A stretch of 49,919 nucleotides of DNA from Burkholderia guangdongensis (lineage in GTDB: Bacteria; Pseudomonadota; Gammaproteobacteria; Burkholderiales; Burkholderiaceae): assembly GCF_013403875.1 (NCBI RefSeq), contig NZ_JACBNX010000031.1, positions 1 to 49,919 on the forward strand. Reading direction: 5' to 3'. Numbering within the stretch: position 1 is the first letter of the stretch; every line of letters starts with the position of its first letter. The translations under genes were made by a program, and so were the position numbers. Shown one piece after another: positions 9,023 to 17,532 of the stretch. The notes below the pieces were generated by a model. It made no database searches and had not been told where the DNA came from. It was given only the letters and a program-made list of their open reading frames with translations.

Positions 9023-9051
9023 CTGCGACGCTCCGCATAAGGTGCGATAAT
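9023..9051 (+). promoter_or_regulatory. Candidate map promoter (extended -10)
   Basis: TGCGATAAT (9043-9051) is an extended -10 element, with a weak -35 CTGCGA at 9023-9028 and a 17-base spacer. It would start transcription near 9058, about 26 bases before the map ATG. This is pattern matching only. Confidence 0.42.
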
Positions 9052-9083
9052 CCACCAATTCACCGCATTCCAGGCTGACTTCG

Positions 9084-9899
9084 ATGGCTATTACGCTCAA
9101 AAACGAACACGATATCGCGCAAATGCGCGTCGCCTGCCGCCTCGCGAGCGAAGTGCTCGACTTCATCACGCCGCACGTCGTCGCCGGCATCACGACCGGC
9201 GAGCTCGACCGGCTCTGCCACGAATACATGGTCAAGGAGCAGGGCACGGTCCCCGCGCCGCTGAACTATCAGCCGCCCGGCTATCCGCCGTACCCGAAGG
9301 CGACCTGCATCTCGGTCAACGACGTGATCTGTCACGGCATTCCGGGCGACAAGACGATCAAGAACGGCGATGCGCTGAACATCGACATCACCGTGATCAA
9401 GGAAGGCTATTTCGGCGACACGAGCCGGATGTTCATCGTCGGCGAAGGGTCGATCCTCGCGAAGCGCCTCGTGCAGACGACTTACGAGTGCATGTGGCTC
9501 GGCATCGACCAGGTGAAGCCGGGCGCGCATCTCGGCGACATCGGCTACGCGATCCAGAAGCACGCGGAAGCGCAGGGCTACAGCGTCGTGCGCGAATACT
9601 GCGGCCACGGGATCGGCACCGTGTTCCACGAGGATCCGCAGGTCGTCCACTACGGCCGCCCGGGCACCGGCGTCGAGCTGAAGCCGGGGATGATCTTCAC
9701 GATCGAGCCGATGATCAACGCCGGCCGCCGGGACATCCGCACGATGCCCGACCAGTGGACCGTCAAGACCCGCGACCGCAGCCTGTCCGCGCAGTGGGAG
9801 CACACCGTGCTCGTGACCGAGACCGGCTACGACGTGCTGACCGTGTCCGCCGGCTCGCCGGCGCGGCCGGTGTTCGCGAACCCCGCCGCGGCCGTCTGA
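9084..9899 (+). CDS. map: Methionine aminopeptidase, type I
   Basis: Map removes the initiator methionine from nascent proteins after deformylation. The product has 271 residues. The dinuclear metal ligands are recognisable in order: two Asp in NIDITVIKEGYFGDTSRMF, His in CGHGIGTVFHEDP, Glu in IFTIEPM, and Glu in QWEHTVLVTETG. It has no N-terminal zinc finger, so it belongs to the short type-I class. It is divergent from rpsB, so translation genes flank a shared control region. glnD begins 16 bases after its stop and is probably co-transcribed. Confidence 0.96.
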   Translation: MAITLKNEHDIAQMRVACRLASEVLDFITPHVVAGITTGELDRLCHEYMVKEQGTVPAPLNYQPPGYPPYPKATCISVNDVICHGIPGDKTIKNGDALNIDITVIKEGYFGDTSRMFIVGEGSILAKRLVQTTYECMWLGIDQVKPGAHLGDIGYAIQKHAEAQGYSVVREYCGHGIGTVFHEDPQVVHYGRPGTGVELKPGMIFTIEPMINAGRRDIRTMPDQWTVKTRDRSLSAQWEHTVLVTETGYDVLTVSAGSPARPVFANPAAAV

Positions 9900-9915
9900 C
9901 CGCCCCGCCCCGCTC

Positions 9916-12528
9916 ATGAGCGCTCACGCCGCCGCTCCGTCCGAAACGCTGTCGCGACGCGCCGAATTCAAGGCCGCGAAAGGCGAGCTGCTCGCGCGCT
10001 TTCGCGACGCGACCACCGTCGCGCCGCTGATGCACGCGCTGTCGAAGGCCACCGACGACGCGCTGAAGCATCTGTGGGAAGACTGCGCGCTGCCGTCGAC
10101 GCTCGCGCTCGTCGCGGTCGGCGGCTACGGGCGCGGCGAGCTGTCGCCGTATTCCGACGTCGATATCCTGGTGCTGCTGCATGATGGGCACACTGCGGGG
10201 CCCGATGCGGCGCACGACGGTGGCCACGACGCGGAGCTCGACGCGCGGATCGAGCGCTTCATCGGCATGGCGTGGGATCTCGGCCTCGAGATCGGCAGCA
10301 GCGTGCGCACGGTCGGCCAGTGCATCGAGGAGGCGTCGCACGACGTGACGGTGCGCACGTCGCTGCTCGAAGCGCGCCGGATCGTCGGCAGCACCACGCT
10401 GTTCGAGCACTTCGCGCTGCGCTATCACGAGGCGCTCGACGCGCGCGCGTTCTTCCAGGCGAAGGTGCTCGAGATGCGCCAGCGCCACGCGAAATATCAG
10501 GACACGCCGTACAGCCTCGAGCCGAACGTGAAGGAAAGCCCGGGCGGGCTGCGCGACTTGCAGACGATCCTGTGGATCGCGCGCGCGGCCGGCCTCGGCA
10601 GCAGCTGGCGCGAGCTCGACACGCGCGGGCTCATCACCGAGCGCGAGGCGCGCGAGCTGCGCCGCAACGAGAACTTCCTGAAGACGCTGCGCGCGCGGCT
10701 GCACGTGATCGCCGGCCGCCGCCAGGACATGCTCGTGTTCGACCTGCAGACGCAGGCAGCCGAGAGCTTCGGCTACCAGCCGACGCCCGCGAAGCGCGCG
10801 AGCGAGCAGCTGATGCGCCGCTACTACTGGGCCGCGAAGGCGGTCACGCAGCTCGCGACGATCCTGATCCAGAACATCGAGGCGCAGCTGTTCCCGGCAA
10901 CGAGCGGGATCACGCGCGTGCTGTCGCCGGGCCGCTTCGTCGAGAAGCAGGGCATGCTCGAGATCGCCGCCGACGACGTGTTCGAGCGCCATCCGGACGC
11001 GATCCTCGAGGCGTTCCTGCTCTATGAGGCGACGCGCGGCGTGAAGGGTCTGTCCGCGCGCACGCTGCGCGCGCTGTACAACTCGCGCGAGATCATGAAC
11101 GACGCGTGGCGGCGCGATCCGCAGAACCGCGCGACGTTCCTGCAGATCATCCAGCAGCCGGAAGGGATCACGCACGCGTTCCGGCTGATGAACCAGACGA
11201 GCGTGCTCGGCCGCTATCTGCTGAACTTCCGCCGGATCGTCGGCCAGATGCAGCACGACCTGTATCACGTGTACACGGTCGACCAGCATATCCTGATGGT
11301 GCTGCGCAACATCCGCCGCTTCGCGGTCGCCGAGCATGCGCACGAGTATCCGTTCTGCAGCCAGCTGATCGGCAACTTCGAGCGGCCGTGGGTGCTGTAC
11401 GTCGCCGCGCTCTTCCACGACATCGCGAAGGGCCGCGGCGGCGACCACTCGACGCTCGGCATGGCCGACGCGCGGCGCTTCTGCCGCGAGCACGGGATCG
11501 TCGGCGACGACGCGGCGCTAATCGTCTGGCTCGTGCAGCATCACCTGACGATGAGCCAGGTCGCGCAGAAGCAGGATACGAGCGACCCGGAAGTGATCAA
11601 GCGCTTCGCGGAGCTCGTCGGCAACGAGCGCTGGCTGACCGGGCTCTACCTGCTGACCGTCGCCGACATCCGCGGCACGAGCCCGAAGGTGTGGAACGCA
11701 TGGAAGGGCAAGCTGCTCGAGGATCTGTACCGCGCGACGCTCGCGGTGCTCGGCGGCGCGCAGCCCGACGCGCATTCGGAACTGAAGTCGCGCCAGGAGG
11801 CCGCGCTCGCGCTGCTGCGCCTCGAGACCGTGCCCACCGACGCGCACCGCGCGCTGTGGGATCAGCTCGACGTCGGCTTCTTCCTGCGGCACGACCCGGC
11901 CGACATCGCGTGGCAGACCCGCGTGCTGTACCGGCACGTGAACGCGGATATCGCGATCGTCCGCGCGCGGCCGTCGCCGGTCGGCGACGCGCTGCAGGTG
12001 CTCGTCTACGTGAAGGATCGCGCGGACCTGTTCGCGGGCATCTGCGCGTACTTCGACCGCAACGGGCTGTCGGTGCTCGACGCGCGCGTGAACACGACGC
12101 GGCACGGCTATGCGCTCGACAACTTCATCGTCACGCAGACCGAGCACGACGTGCATTACCGCGACATCGCGAACCTCGTCGAGCAGCAGCTCGCCGCGCG
12201 GCTCGCGGAAGCGGCGCCGCTGCCCGAGCCGTCGAAGGGGCGGTTGTCGCGGCTGTCGCGCACGTTCCCGATCACGCCGCGCGTCGACCTGCGGGCCGAC
12301 GAGCGCGGCCAGTACTACATCCTGTCCGTGTCCGCGAACGACCGGCCGGGCCTTCTCTATTCGATCGCGCGCGTGCTGGCCGAGCACCGGGTCGGCGTCC
12401 ATGCGGCGCGGATCAACACGCTCGGCGAACGCGTCGAGGACGTCTTCCTGCTCGACGGTGCCGGCCTGTCCGACAACCGTCTGCAAATTCAAGTCGAAAC
12501 CGAGCTGCTGCGCGCGATCGCAGTCTGA
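9916..12528 (+). CDS. glnD: Bifunctional uridylyltransferase/uridylyl-removing enzyme (PII)
   Basis: GlnD senses glutamine and adds or removes UMP on PII proteins, controlling glutamine synthetase and nitrogen genes. The product has 870 residues, near the E. coli length of 890. Domain order: nucleotidyltransferase (GGYGRGELSPYSDVDILVL at residues 69-87, catalytic Asp81 and Asp83), GlnE-like helical region, HD hydrolase domain (ALFHDIAKGRGGDHS near 495-510), and two C-terminal ACT domains (about 690-770 and 800-870) that bind glutamine. Just after the catalytic Asp pair there is a His/Asp/Gly-rich stretch (residues about 89-107) that looks like a small insertion. The start is closely spaced to map. 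Confidence 0.96.
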   Translation: MSAHAAAPSETLSRRAEFKAAKGELLARFRDATTVAPLMHALSKATDDALKHLWEDCALPSTLALVAVGGYGRGELSPYSDVDILVLLHDGHTAGPDAAHDGGHDAELDARIERFIGMAWDLGLEIGSSVRTVGQCIEEASHDVTVRTSLLEARRIVGSTTLFEHFALRYHEALDARAFFQAKVLEMRQRHAKYQDTPYSLEPNVKESPGGLRDLQTILWIARAAGLGSSWRELDTRGLITEREARELRRNENFLKTLRARLHVIAGRRQDMLVFDLQTQAAESFGYQPTPAKRASEQLMRRYYWAAKAVTQLATILIQNIEAQLFPATSGITRVLSPGRFVEKQGMLEIAADDVFERHPDAILEAFLLYEATRGVKGLSARTLRALYNSREIMNDAWRRDPQNRATFLQIIQQPEGITHAFRLMNQTSVLGRYLLNFRRIVGQMQHDLYHVYTVDQHILMVLRNIRRFAVAEHAHEYPFCSQLIGNFERPWVLYVAALFHDIAKGRGGDHSTLGMADARRFCREHGIVGDDAALIVWLVQHHLTMSQVAQKQDTSDPEVIKRFAELVGNERWLTGLYLLTVADIRGTSPKVWNAWKGKLLEDLYRATLAVLGGAQPDAHSELKSRQEAALALLRLETVPTDAHRALWDQLDVGFFLRHDPADIAWQTRVLYRHVNADIAIVRARPSPVGDALQVLVYVKDRADLFAGICAYFDRNGLSVLDARVNTTRHGYALDNFIVTQTEHDVHYRDIANLVEQQLAARLAEAAPLPEPSKGRLSRLSRTFPITPRVDLRADERGQYYILSVSANDRPGLLYSIARVLAEHRVGVHAARINTLGERVEDVFLLDGAGLSDNRLQIQVETELLRAIAV

Positions 12529-12534
12529 ACCTTC

Positions 12535-14469
12535 ATGCGTCCCAAATTGACCGCCAAACATCCGCGGCCGGCTTCGGCCGACCGCGACCCCGTCCGTTCC
12601 GGCACCCTCACCGGACGCAAACCCGTGCGCGCCGCGAAGCCCGCGCCCGATACCGCCAAGCCGGCGGGTAAAGGGCCTGTGAAATCGGCTGGGAAGCCGG
12701 CAGGAAAACCGGCTGGGAAGCCAGCTGGGAAGTTCGCGCCGAAAACAGGCGCCGCTCCGCGCGCGCGCGCGGCAGACAGTGGCGACAAATCCTTCACGCG
12801 GACACGCGCGTCGGACAGCGATAGCCGGCCGTTTGGTCGCTCCCGCGCATCGGACACCGGCGGCAAGCCCGGCGATCGTACGCGCGCCGCGGGCGACCGT
12901 GACAAGCCTGCCGGGCGTGCACGCAGCACGGGCGGTTATGAAAAGCCCGCTAGCCGTACACGCACCGAGGGCGGTTATGAAAAACCGGCTGGCCGTACAC
13001 GTGCCGCAGGCGGCTATGAAAAGCCCGCTGGCCGTACACGCGCTGAGGGCGGTTATGAAAAGCCCATTGGCCGTACACGCACCGACAGCGGTTATGAAAA
13101 GCCCGCTGGGCGCGCACGCACCGAAGGCGGTTATGAAAAGCCGGCTGGGCGCGCACGCACCGAGGGCGGTTATGAAAAGCCGGCTGGCCGTACACGCGCC
13201 GCAGGCGGCTATGAAAAGCCCGTTGGCCGTACGCGCGCTGAGGGTAGCTATGAAAAGCCCGCTGGCCGCACACGCACCGACGGCGGCTATGAAAAGCCCG
13301 CCGGCCGTACACGCGCTGAGGGCGGCTATGAAAAGCCCGCTGGCCGCGCACGCGCTGAGGGCAGCTATGAAAAGCCCGCCAACCGCACCCGCGCCGCCGA
13401 CGGCTACGACAAGCCCGCCGCCCGCACACGTTCTTCATCGGCGACCGACGACAAGCGCGCGACGCGCCCGACCACGCCTCGCGCGGGCAAGCCCGCTTCG
13501 GCCGGCGCCGACCGTTTCGGTTCGCGCGATACCGCGCGCAAGCCGCGTGCCGGCGACACCGCGCCCCGCGCCGCCTCCGCGAAGCGCGGCGACGCCGCAT
13601 CGAACCGCCCGACGTCCCCTCGCCGCCCGAGCGACGACGCCCGGCCCGCGCGCCCGCTGAAAACCGCCGAACCGGTCAAGCGCCGCGCCGCCGGCGAGAT
13701 CGGCGACGAAACCGGCCTGATGCGTCTGTCGAAGCGGATGTCGGAACTGGGTCTCTGCTCGCGCCGCGAAGCGGACGAATGGATCGAGAAAGGCTGGGTG
13801 CTCGTCGACGGCGAGCGCATCGACACGCTCGGCACGAAGATCCGCGCGGACCAGCGCATCGAGATCGACGAACGCGCAAGCGCCGAGCAGGCCGCACAGG
13901 TGACGATCCTGCTGCACAAGCCGGTCGGCTACGTGTCGGGCCAGGCCGAGGACGGCTACGAGCCCGCGGCCGTGCTGATCACGCGCGACAACCACTGGAG
14001 CGGTGACCGCTCGCCGCAGCGCTTCTCGCCGCAGCATCTGCACGCACTCGCGCCCGCCGGGCGGCTCGACATCGATTCGACCGGCCTGCTCGTGCTCACG
14101 CAGAACGGCCGGATCGCGAAGCAGCTGATCGGCGAACAGTCGGACATCGACAAGGAATATCTGGTGCGCGTCCGCTACGGCGAGCGCCTGATCGACATCG
14201 ACCAGCACTTCCCGGCCGAATCGCTCGCCCGGCTGCGGCACGGCCTCGAGCTCGACGGCGCGCCGCTGAAGCCCGCGATGGTCAGCTGGCAGAACGGCGA
14301 GCAGTTGCGCTTCGTGCTGCGCGAAGGCAAGAAGCGCCAGATCCGCCGGATGTGCGAGCTCGTCGGGCTCGACGTCGTCGGCCTGAAGCGCGTGCGAATG
14401 GGCCACGTGATGCTCGGCGCGCTGCCGCCGGGCCAGTGGCGCTATCTGTCGGCCGACGAAACGTTCTGA
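12535..14469 (+). CDS. rluB: RluB-type 23S rRNA pseudouridine synthase with repetitive N-terminal extension
   Basis: This enzyme of the RsuA/RluB/RluE/RluF family isomerises uridine in 23S rRNA, probably the RluB position in helix 80 (specificity inferred from family). Of 644 residues, about the last 250 are enzyme. An S4 RNA-binding domain spans about 395-455 (LSKRMSELGLCSRREADEWIEKG). The catalytic motif GRLDIDSTGLLVLTQNG has its Asp near 511, and the C-terminus has KKRQIRRMCELVGL. The first 390 residues are a low-complexity basic extension: three KPAG units near 50-62, then a 13-residue repeat at 120-301, then an Ala/Arg/Pro-rich linker. It begins six bases after glnD, so coupling is likely. 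The extension is presumably disordered and RNA-binding by charge. Confidence 0.9.
   Translation: MRPKLTAKHPRPASADRDPVRSGTLTGRKPVRAAKPAPDTAKPAGKGPVKSAGKPAGKPAGKPAGKFAPKTGAAPRARAADSGDKSFTRTRASDSDSRPFGRSRASDTGGKPGDRTRAAGDRDKPAGRARSTGGYEKPASRTRTEGGYEKPAGRTRAAGGYEKPAGRTRAEGGYEKPIGRTRTDSGYEKPAGRARTEGGYEKPAGRARTEGGYEKPAGRTRAAGGYEKPVGRTRAEGSYEKPAGRTRTDGGYEKPAGRTRAEGGYEKPAGRARAEGSYEKPANRTRAADGYDKPAARTRSSSATDDKRATRPTTPRAGKPASAGADRFGSRDTARKPRAGDTAPRAASAKRGDAASNRPTSPRRPSDDARPARPLKTAEPVKRRAAGEIGDETGLMRLSKRMSELGLCSRREADEWIEKGWVLVDGERIDTLGTKIRADQRIEIDERASAEQAAQVTILLHKPVGYVSGQAEDGYEPAAVLITRDNHWSGDRSPQRFSPQHLHALAPAGRLDIDSTGLLVLTQNGRIAKQLIGEQSDIDKEYLVRVRYGERLIDIDQHFPAESLARLRHGLELDGAPLKPAMVSWQNGEQLRFVLREGKKRQIRRMCELVGLDVVGLKRVRMGHVMLGALPPGQWRYLSADETF
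12892..13437 (+). repeat. 39-bp tandem repeat array inside rluB (14 units)
   Basis: There are fourteen head-to-tail 39-base units in frame, the first (12892-12930) degenerate. Each encodes 13 residues of the type GGYEKPAGRTRAE. Units vary only at a few codons (T/A, E/A/D, A/V/I/N). Twelve units carry YEKP and the last YDKP. Because the unit length is a multiple of three, gain or loss of units keeps the gene in frame. It should be length-variable between strains. Confidence 0.95.
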
Positions 14470-14473
14470 GCCG

Positions 14474-14513
14474 GGCCGGCGCGCGGGCCTCACACGGGGG
14501 CCGCGCGCCGGCC
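14474..14513. terminator. Hairpin between convergent rluB and def
   Basis: Perfect 13-base arms (14474-14486 and 14501-14513) flank a 14-base loop and fill almost the whole 50-base gap between two convergent genes. There is no T-run on either side, so it may act as a bidirectional mRNA-end stabiliser or assist Rho rather than as a full intrinsic terminator. Confidence 0.55.
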
Positions 14514-14519
14514 GCGAAA

Positions 14520-15053
14520 TCAGTCGTCCATCGGCGCGTCGAGCCCCGGGAACAGCACGTCGGTGAAGCCGAAGCGCGTGAAGTCCGTGATCCGCATCGG
14601 ATACAGCTTGCCGATCAGATGGTCGTACTCGTGCTGCACGACGCGCGCGTGGAAGCCGTCGGCGACGCGATCGATCTTCTCCCCACGCTGGTCGAAGCCG
14701 CTGTAGCGGACCTTCGCGTAGCGGCTGACGACGCCGCGCATCCCCGGCACCGACAGGCAGCCTTCCCAGCCCTCCTCCATGTCCGGCGGCAGATATTCGA
14801 GCTTCGGATTGATCAGCACCGTCTCCGGCACCGGCGGCGCTTCCGGATAGCGGTCGTTGGTCGCGAAGCCGAAGATCACGATCTGCAGCCCGATGCCGAT
14901 CTGCGGCGCCGCGAGTCCGGCGCCGTTCGCGTGATGCATCGTGTCGAACATGTCCGCGACGATCTCGTGCAGCTCAGGCGTATCGAACTGTTCAACCGGC
15001 TTGGCGATCTCGAGCAGGCGGGGATCGCCCATTTTCAGGATCTCGCGAATCAT
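14520..15053 (-). CDS. def: Peptide deformylase
   Basis: Def removes the formyl group from N-terminal formyl-methionine, acting before Map. The product has 177 residues. All three family motifs are present: GAGLAAPQIG (44-53), EGCLSVPG (97-104, metal ligand Cys99) and QHEYDHL (140-146, His141, His145 and catalytic Glu142). It is not next to fmt here. It overlaps the ligA end by four bases (ATGA at 15050-15053), so it is translationally coupled to ligA. Burkholderia genomes usually carry more than one def. I cannot tell from the window which copy this is. Confidence 0.95.
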   Translation of the reverse strand: MIREILKMGDPRLLEIAKPVEQFDTPELHEIVADMFDTMHHANGAGLAAPQIGIGLQIVIFGFATNDRYPEAPPVPETVLINPKLEYLPPDMEEGWEGCLSVPGMRGVVSRYAKVRYSGFDQRGEKIDRVADGFHARVVQHEYDHLIGKLYPMRITDFTRFGFTDVLFPGLDAPMDD

Positions 15054-17233
15054 GGCGCTTGGCCCTCCAGGAGTTTGTGCAAACCGTCTTCATCGAGGAC
15101 GGGGATGCCGAGTTCCTCGGCCTTCGCGAGCTTGCTGCCCGCCTCCGCGCCCGCGACCACGTAATCCGTCTTTTTCGATACCGACCCGGCGACCTTCGCG
15201 CCGGCCGCTTCGAGCATTTCCTTCGCCGCGTCGCGCGTGAGATTCGGCAGCGTGCCGGTCAGCACGACCGTCTTGCCCGCGAGCACGCCCTGCGGCGCCT
15301 TCGGCGCCGGCGGCCCTTCGGGCCACGTGACCTTGCCCGGCGCGCGCAGCTGCTCGATCACCGTGCGATTGTGCTCCTCCGCGAAGAACTGGTGAATCGA
15401 CTCGGCAACGACCGGCCCGACGTCGTTGACTTCGAGCAATTCGTCGATCGACGCATCCATGATCGGCGTCAGCGAGCCGAAATGCTTCGCGAGATCCTTC
15501 GCGGTCGATTCGCCGACGTGCCGAATGCCGAGCGCGTAGATGAAGCGCGCGAGCGTCGTGTGCTTCGCCTTCTCGAGCGAATCGAGCAGGTTCTGCGCGG
15601 ATTTCTCCGCGAAGCGGTCGAGCTCCGCGAGCGTCGCGAAGCCGAGATTGAACAGGTCAGCCGGCGTGCGCACGAGGTTCTGCTCGACGAGCTGGTCGAT
15701 GATCTTTTCGCCGAGCCCGTCGATGTCGAGCGCGCGCCGCTGCGCGAAATGCCACAGCGCCTGCTTGCGCTGCGCGGGGCAGAACAGGCCGCCGGTGCAG
15801 CGCGCGATCGCCTCGTCGGGCAGCCGCTCGATCCTCGATCCGCAGACCGGGCAATGCGCCGGCATCTTAAACTCCTTGGGTTTAAGACGCACAGCCACGC
15901 GCGGGCGACGGCAGCCGGGCCGCAATCCCCAAACGAACCACCGATCGTTCCTCTTGCAACGACGTTGCTTCCGCCGCCCCGAAACCTGTTCGCCGCGCTC
16001 GCTTGACTCGAAACGCCCAACGACCTCCGGAATCACATCGCCCGCGCGCCGCACGATCACGGTATCGCCGATGCGGATACCCTTGCGACGGACCTCGTCC
16101 TCGTTGTGCAACGTCGCGTTCGTCACTGTCGCACCGCCGACGAACACCGGCGCCAACCGCGCAACCGGCGTAATCGCACCAGTACGACCGACCTGAAAGT
16201 CGATGTTGACGAGCGTCGTCAACGCTTCCTGCGCGGGAAACTTGTGCGCGAGCGCGAAACGCGGCGCGCGCGACACGAAGCCGAGCCGCTCCTGCTCGTC
16301 GCGGCGGTTCACCTTGTAGACGACGCCGTCGATGTCGTACGGCAGCGACTCGCGCTTCTCGCCGATCCTGCGGAAGAAGCCGAGCAATCCGTCGGCGCCG
16401 TGCACGACCGCGCGTTCGCGGTTCACCGGCAGCCCGAGCGTCTCGTACCAGTCGAGCAGCGCGCTGTGCGTGCCGGGCATCGGCGCGCCGTCGAGCACGC
16501 CGATCCCGTACGCGAAGAACGACAGCGGCCGCTGCGCGGTGATCTTCGAATCGAGCTGCCGCAGGCTGCCCGCGGCCGCGTTGCGCGGATTCGCGAACTC
16601 GCGCTGCTCGGCTGCGCGCTGGCGCTCGTTCAGGCGTGCGAAATCGCGCTTGAACATCAGCACCTCGCCGCGCACGTCGAGCACGGCCGGCACGTGATCG
16701 CCCTTCAGCTTCAGCGGCAGCGAGCGGATCGTGCGCACGTTTCGCGTGACGTCCTCGCCGGTCGCGCCGTCGCCGCGCGTCGACGCCTGAACGAACACGC
16801 CGTGCTCGTAGCGCAGCGAGATCGCGAGCCCGTCGAACTTCAGCTCGCACGCGTATTCGACCGGTTCGGTCACGGTGCCGACGAGATCGGCCGGCTTGTC
16901 GAGCGCGTCGGCGACGCGCTTGTCGAATGCTTCGATGTCCTCGTCGGCAAAACCGTTGTTCAGCGACAGCATCGGCAGGTCGTGGACGACCGGCGTGAAG
17001 CCTTCCGCGACCGCGCCGCCGACGCGCTGCGTCGGCGAGTCGGGCGTCGCGAGATCGGGATGCTCGGCTTCGAGCTGTTGCAGTTCGAGGAAAAGGCGGT
17101 CGTACTCGGCGTCGGGCAGATAGGGAGCGTCGAGCACGTAGTACGCGCGGTTCGCGCGCTCGAGTTCGTCGCGCAGCCACGCGGCGCGCGCCGCGGGATG
17201 GCTGGCGGACGGTTCAACGGAGGATCGGGCCAT
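15050..17233 (-). CDS. ligA: NAD-dependent DNA ligase with an unusual internal insertion
   Basis: LigA seals nicks during replication and repair using NAD+. The 727 residues exceed the family's usual 670-690. Order: adenylation domain with KFDG (Lys132 takes the AMP), OB fold, four-Cys zinc finger (CPVCGS at 461-466, then CTGGLFC), helix-hairpin-helix region, and C-terminal BRCT domain (GVLAGKTVVLTGTLPNLTRD). Between IPEVVG (401-406) and MPAHCPVC (457 on) lie about 49 Arg/Trp-rich residues (408-456, RRKQRRCKRNDRW) unlike anything expected at the OB/zinc-finger junction. The frame is intact and all catalytic motifs are kept, so the enzyme is probably active. It belongs with zipA and smc on this strand but is separated from zipA by a small island. 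Confidence 0.94.
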   Translation of the reverse strand: MARSSVEPSASHPAARAAWLRDELERANRAYYVLDAPYLPDAEYDRLFLELQQLEAEHPDLATPDSPTQRVGGAVAEGFTPVVHDLPMLSLNNGFADEDIEAFDKRVADALDKPADLVGTVTEPVEYACELKFDGLAISLRYEHGVFVQASTRGDGATGEDVTRNVRTIRSLPLKLKGDHVPAVLDVRGEVLMFKRDFARLNERQRAAEQREFANPRNAAAGSLRQLDSKITAQRPLSFFAYGIGVLDGAPMPGTHSALLDWYETLGLPVNRERAVVHGADGLLGFFRRIGEKRESLPYDIDGVVYKVNRRDEQERLGFVSRAPRFALAHKFPAQEALTTLVNIDFQVGRTGAITPVARLAPVFVGGATVTNATLHNEDEVRRKGIRIGDTVIVRRAGDVIPEVVGRFESSERGEQVSGRRKQRRCKRNDRWFVWGLRPGCRRPRVAVRLKPKEFKMPAHCPVCGSRIERLPDEAIARCTGGLFCPAQRKQALWHFAQRRALDIDGLGEKIIDQLVEQNLVRTPADLFNLGFATLAELDRFAEKSAQNLLDSLEKAKHTTLARFIYALGIRHVGESTAKDLAKHFGSLTPIMDASIDELLEVNDVGPVVAESIHQFFAEEHNRTVIEQLRAPGKVTWPEGPPAPKAPQGVLAGKTVVLTGTLPNLTRDAAKEMLEAAGAKVAGSVSKKTDYVVAGAEAGSKLAKAEELGIPVLDEDGLHKLLEGQAP
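15866..16012 (-). other. Foreign-looking 147-bp segment inserted in frame in ligA
   Basis: The segment encodes residues 408-456 of LigA. Its downstream edge coincides with an inverted repeat (15866-15886, arms CTTAAAC/GTTTAAG, seven-base loop). It also contains the palindrome GCAACGTCGTTGC. Codon use (AGG, GGA, TTG, AAA, TTT) is unlike the surrounding ligA. On the coding strand the last bases read AAGGAG, TTTAAG and then ATG, a complete translation-start signal in front of Met457. The segment may be a copy of a dispersed palindromic element. I have no search to confirm other copies. Confidence 0.5.
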
Positions 17234-17271
17234 GCTGGCGGCGGATGCATTTAGAGATAAACGGATGGCCG

Positions 17272-17280
17272 ATTATCGCA
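17272..17280 (-). promoter_or_regulatory. Possible ligA promoter (extended -10 only)
   Basis: TGCGATAAT on the minus strand, about 40 bases before the ligA ATG, matches an extended -10 but has no recognisable -35. ligA would need its own promoter if the island between zipA and ligA interrupts read-through. Confidence 0.28.
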
Positions 17281-17442
17281 GGTCGCAAGGGGTTCGGCAC
17301 CTATGTTGCCGACGGGTCGCGCGGAGGGCGATCGGTGCATCAGCGTCATGTTACGCGGGCCGGACAGGCATCCTCCAATCGGTCAGGCATCGACCATTCG
17401 ACACCCCCGCTTTTCGTGCCTGCGTACGAAAATTCTGCGGCA

Positions 17443-17478
17443 TTTATTGCGAAATCGCAATAAATTACATATTGTAAT
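17443..17478 (+). promoter_or_regulatory. Two abutting palindromes over a candidate promoter for the bacteriocin-like pair
   Basis: Palindrome 1 (17443-17464) has 10-base perfect arms TTTATTGCGA/TCGCAATAAA around AA. Palindrome 2 (17464-17478) has arms ATTACA/TGTAAT around TAT. A promoter-like pair, TTGCGA (17447-17452) and TATTGT (17470-17475) with a 17-base spacer, has one hexamer in each palindrome, so proteins bound here would block transcription. The surrounding 17430-17530 tract is AT-rich, unlike the flanking core DNA. The rest of the gap from the ligA start (17234-17440) holds no gene I can support. Confidence 0.5.
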
Positions 17479-17532
17479 GTTAAATAATCAGTGATACCCT
17501 AATTTAAATTTCAATCACTCATTTTAACCAAC

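Noticed and set aside
12892..13437. Possible CRISPR array
   Set aside because: The units are directly adjacent with no unique spacers, lie in frame in a gene, and no cas genes are near.
12779..13660. A repetitive open frame overlapping the rluB repeat array in another phase
   Set aside because: The 39-base unit keeps every phase open. Only the rluB phase leads into a recognisable enzyme.
17232..17494. Three overlapping small open frames just before the island
   Set aside because: They lack ribosome-binding sites, overlap each other and the palindromes, and have no recognisable sequence.
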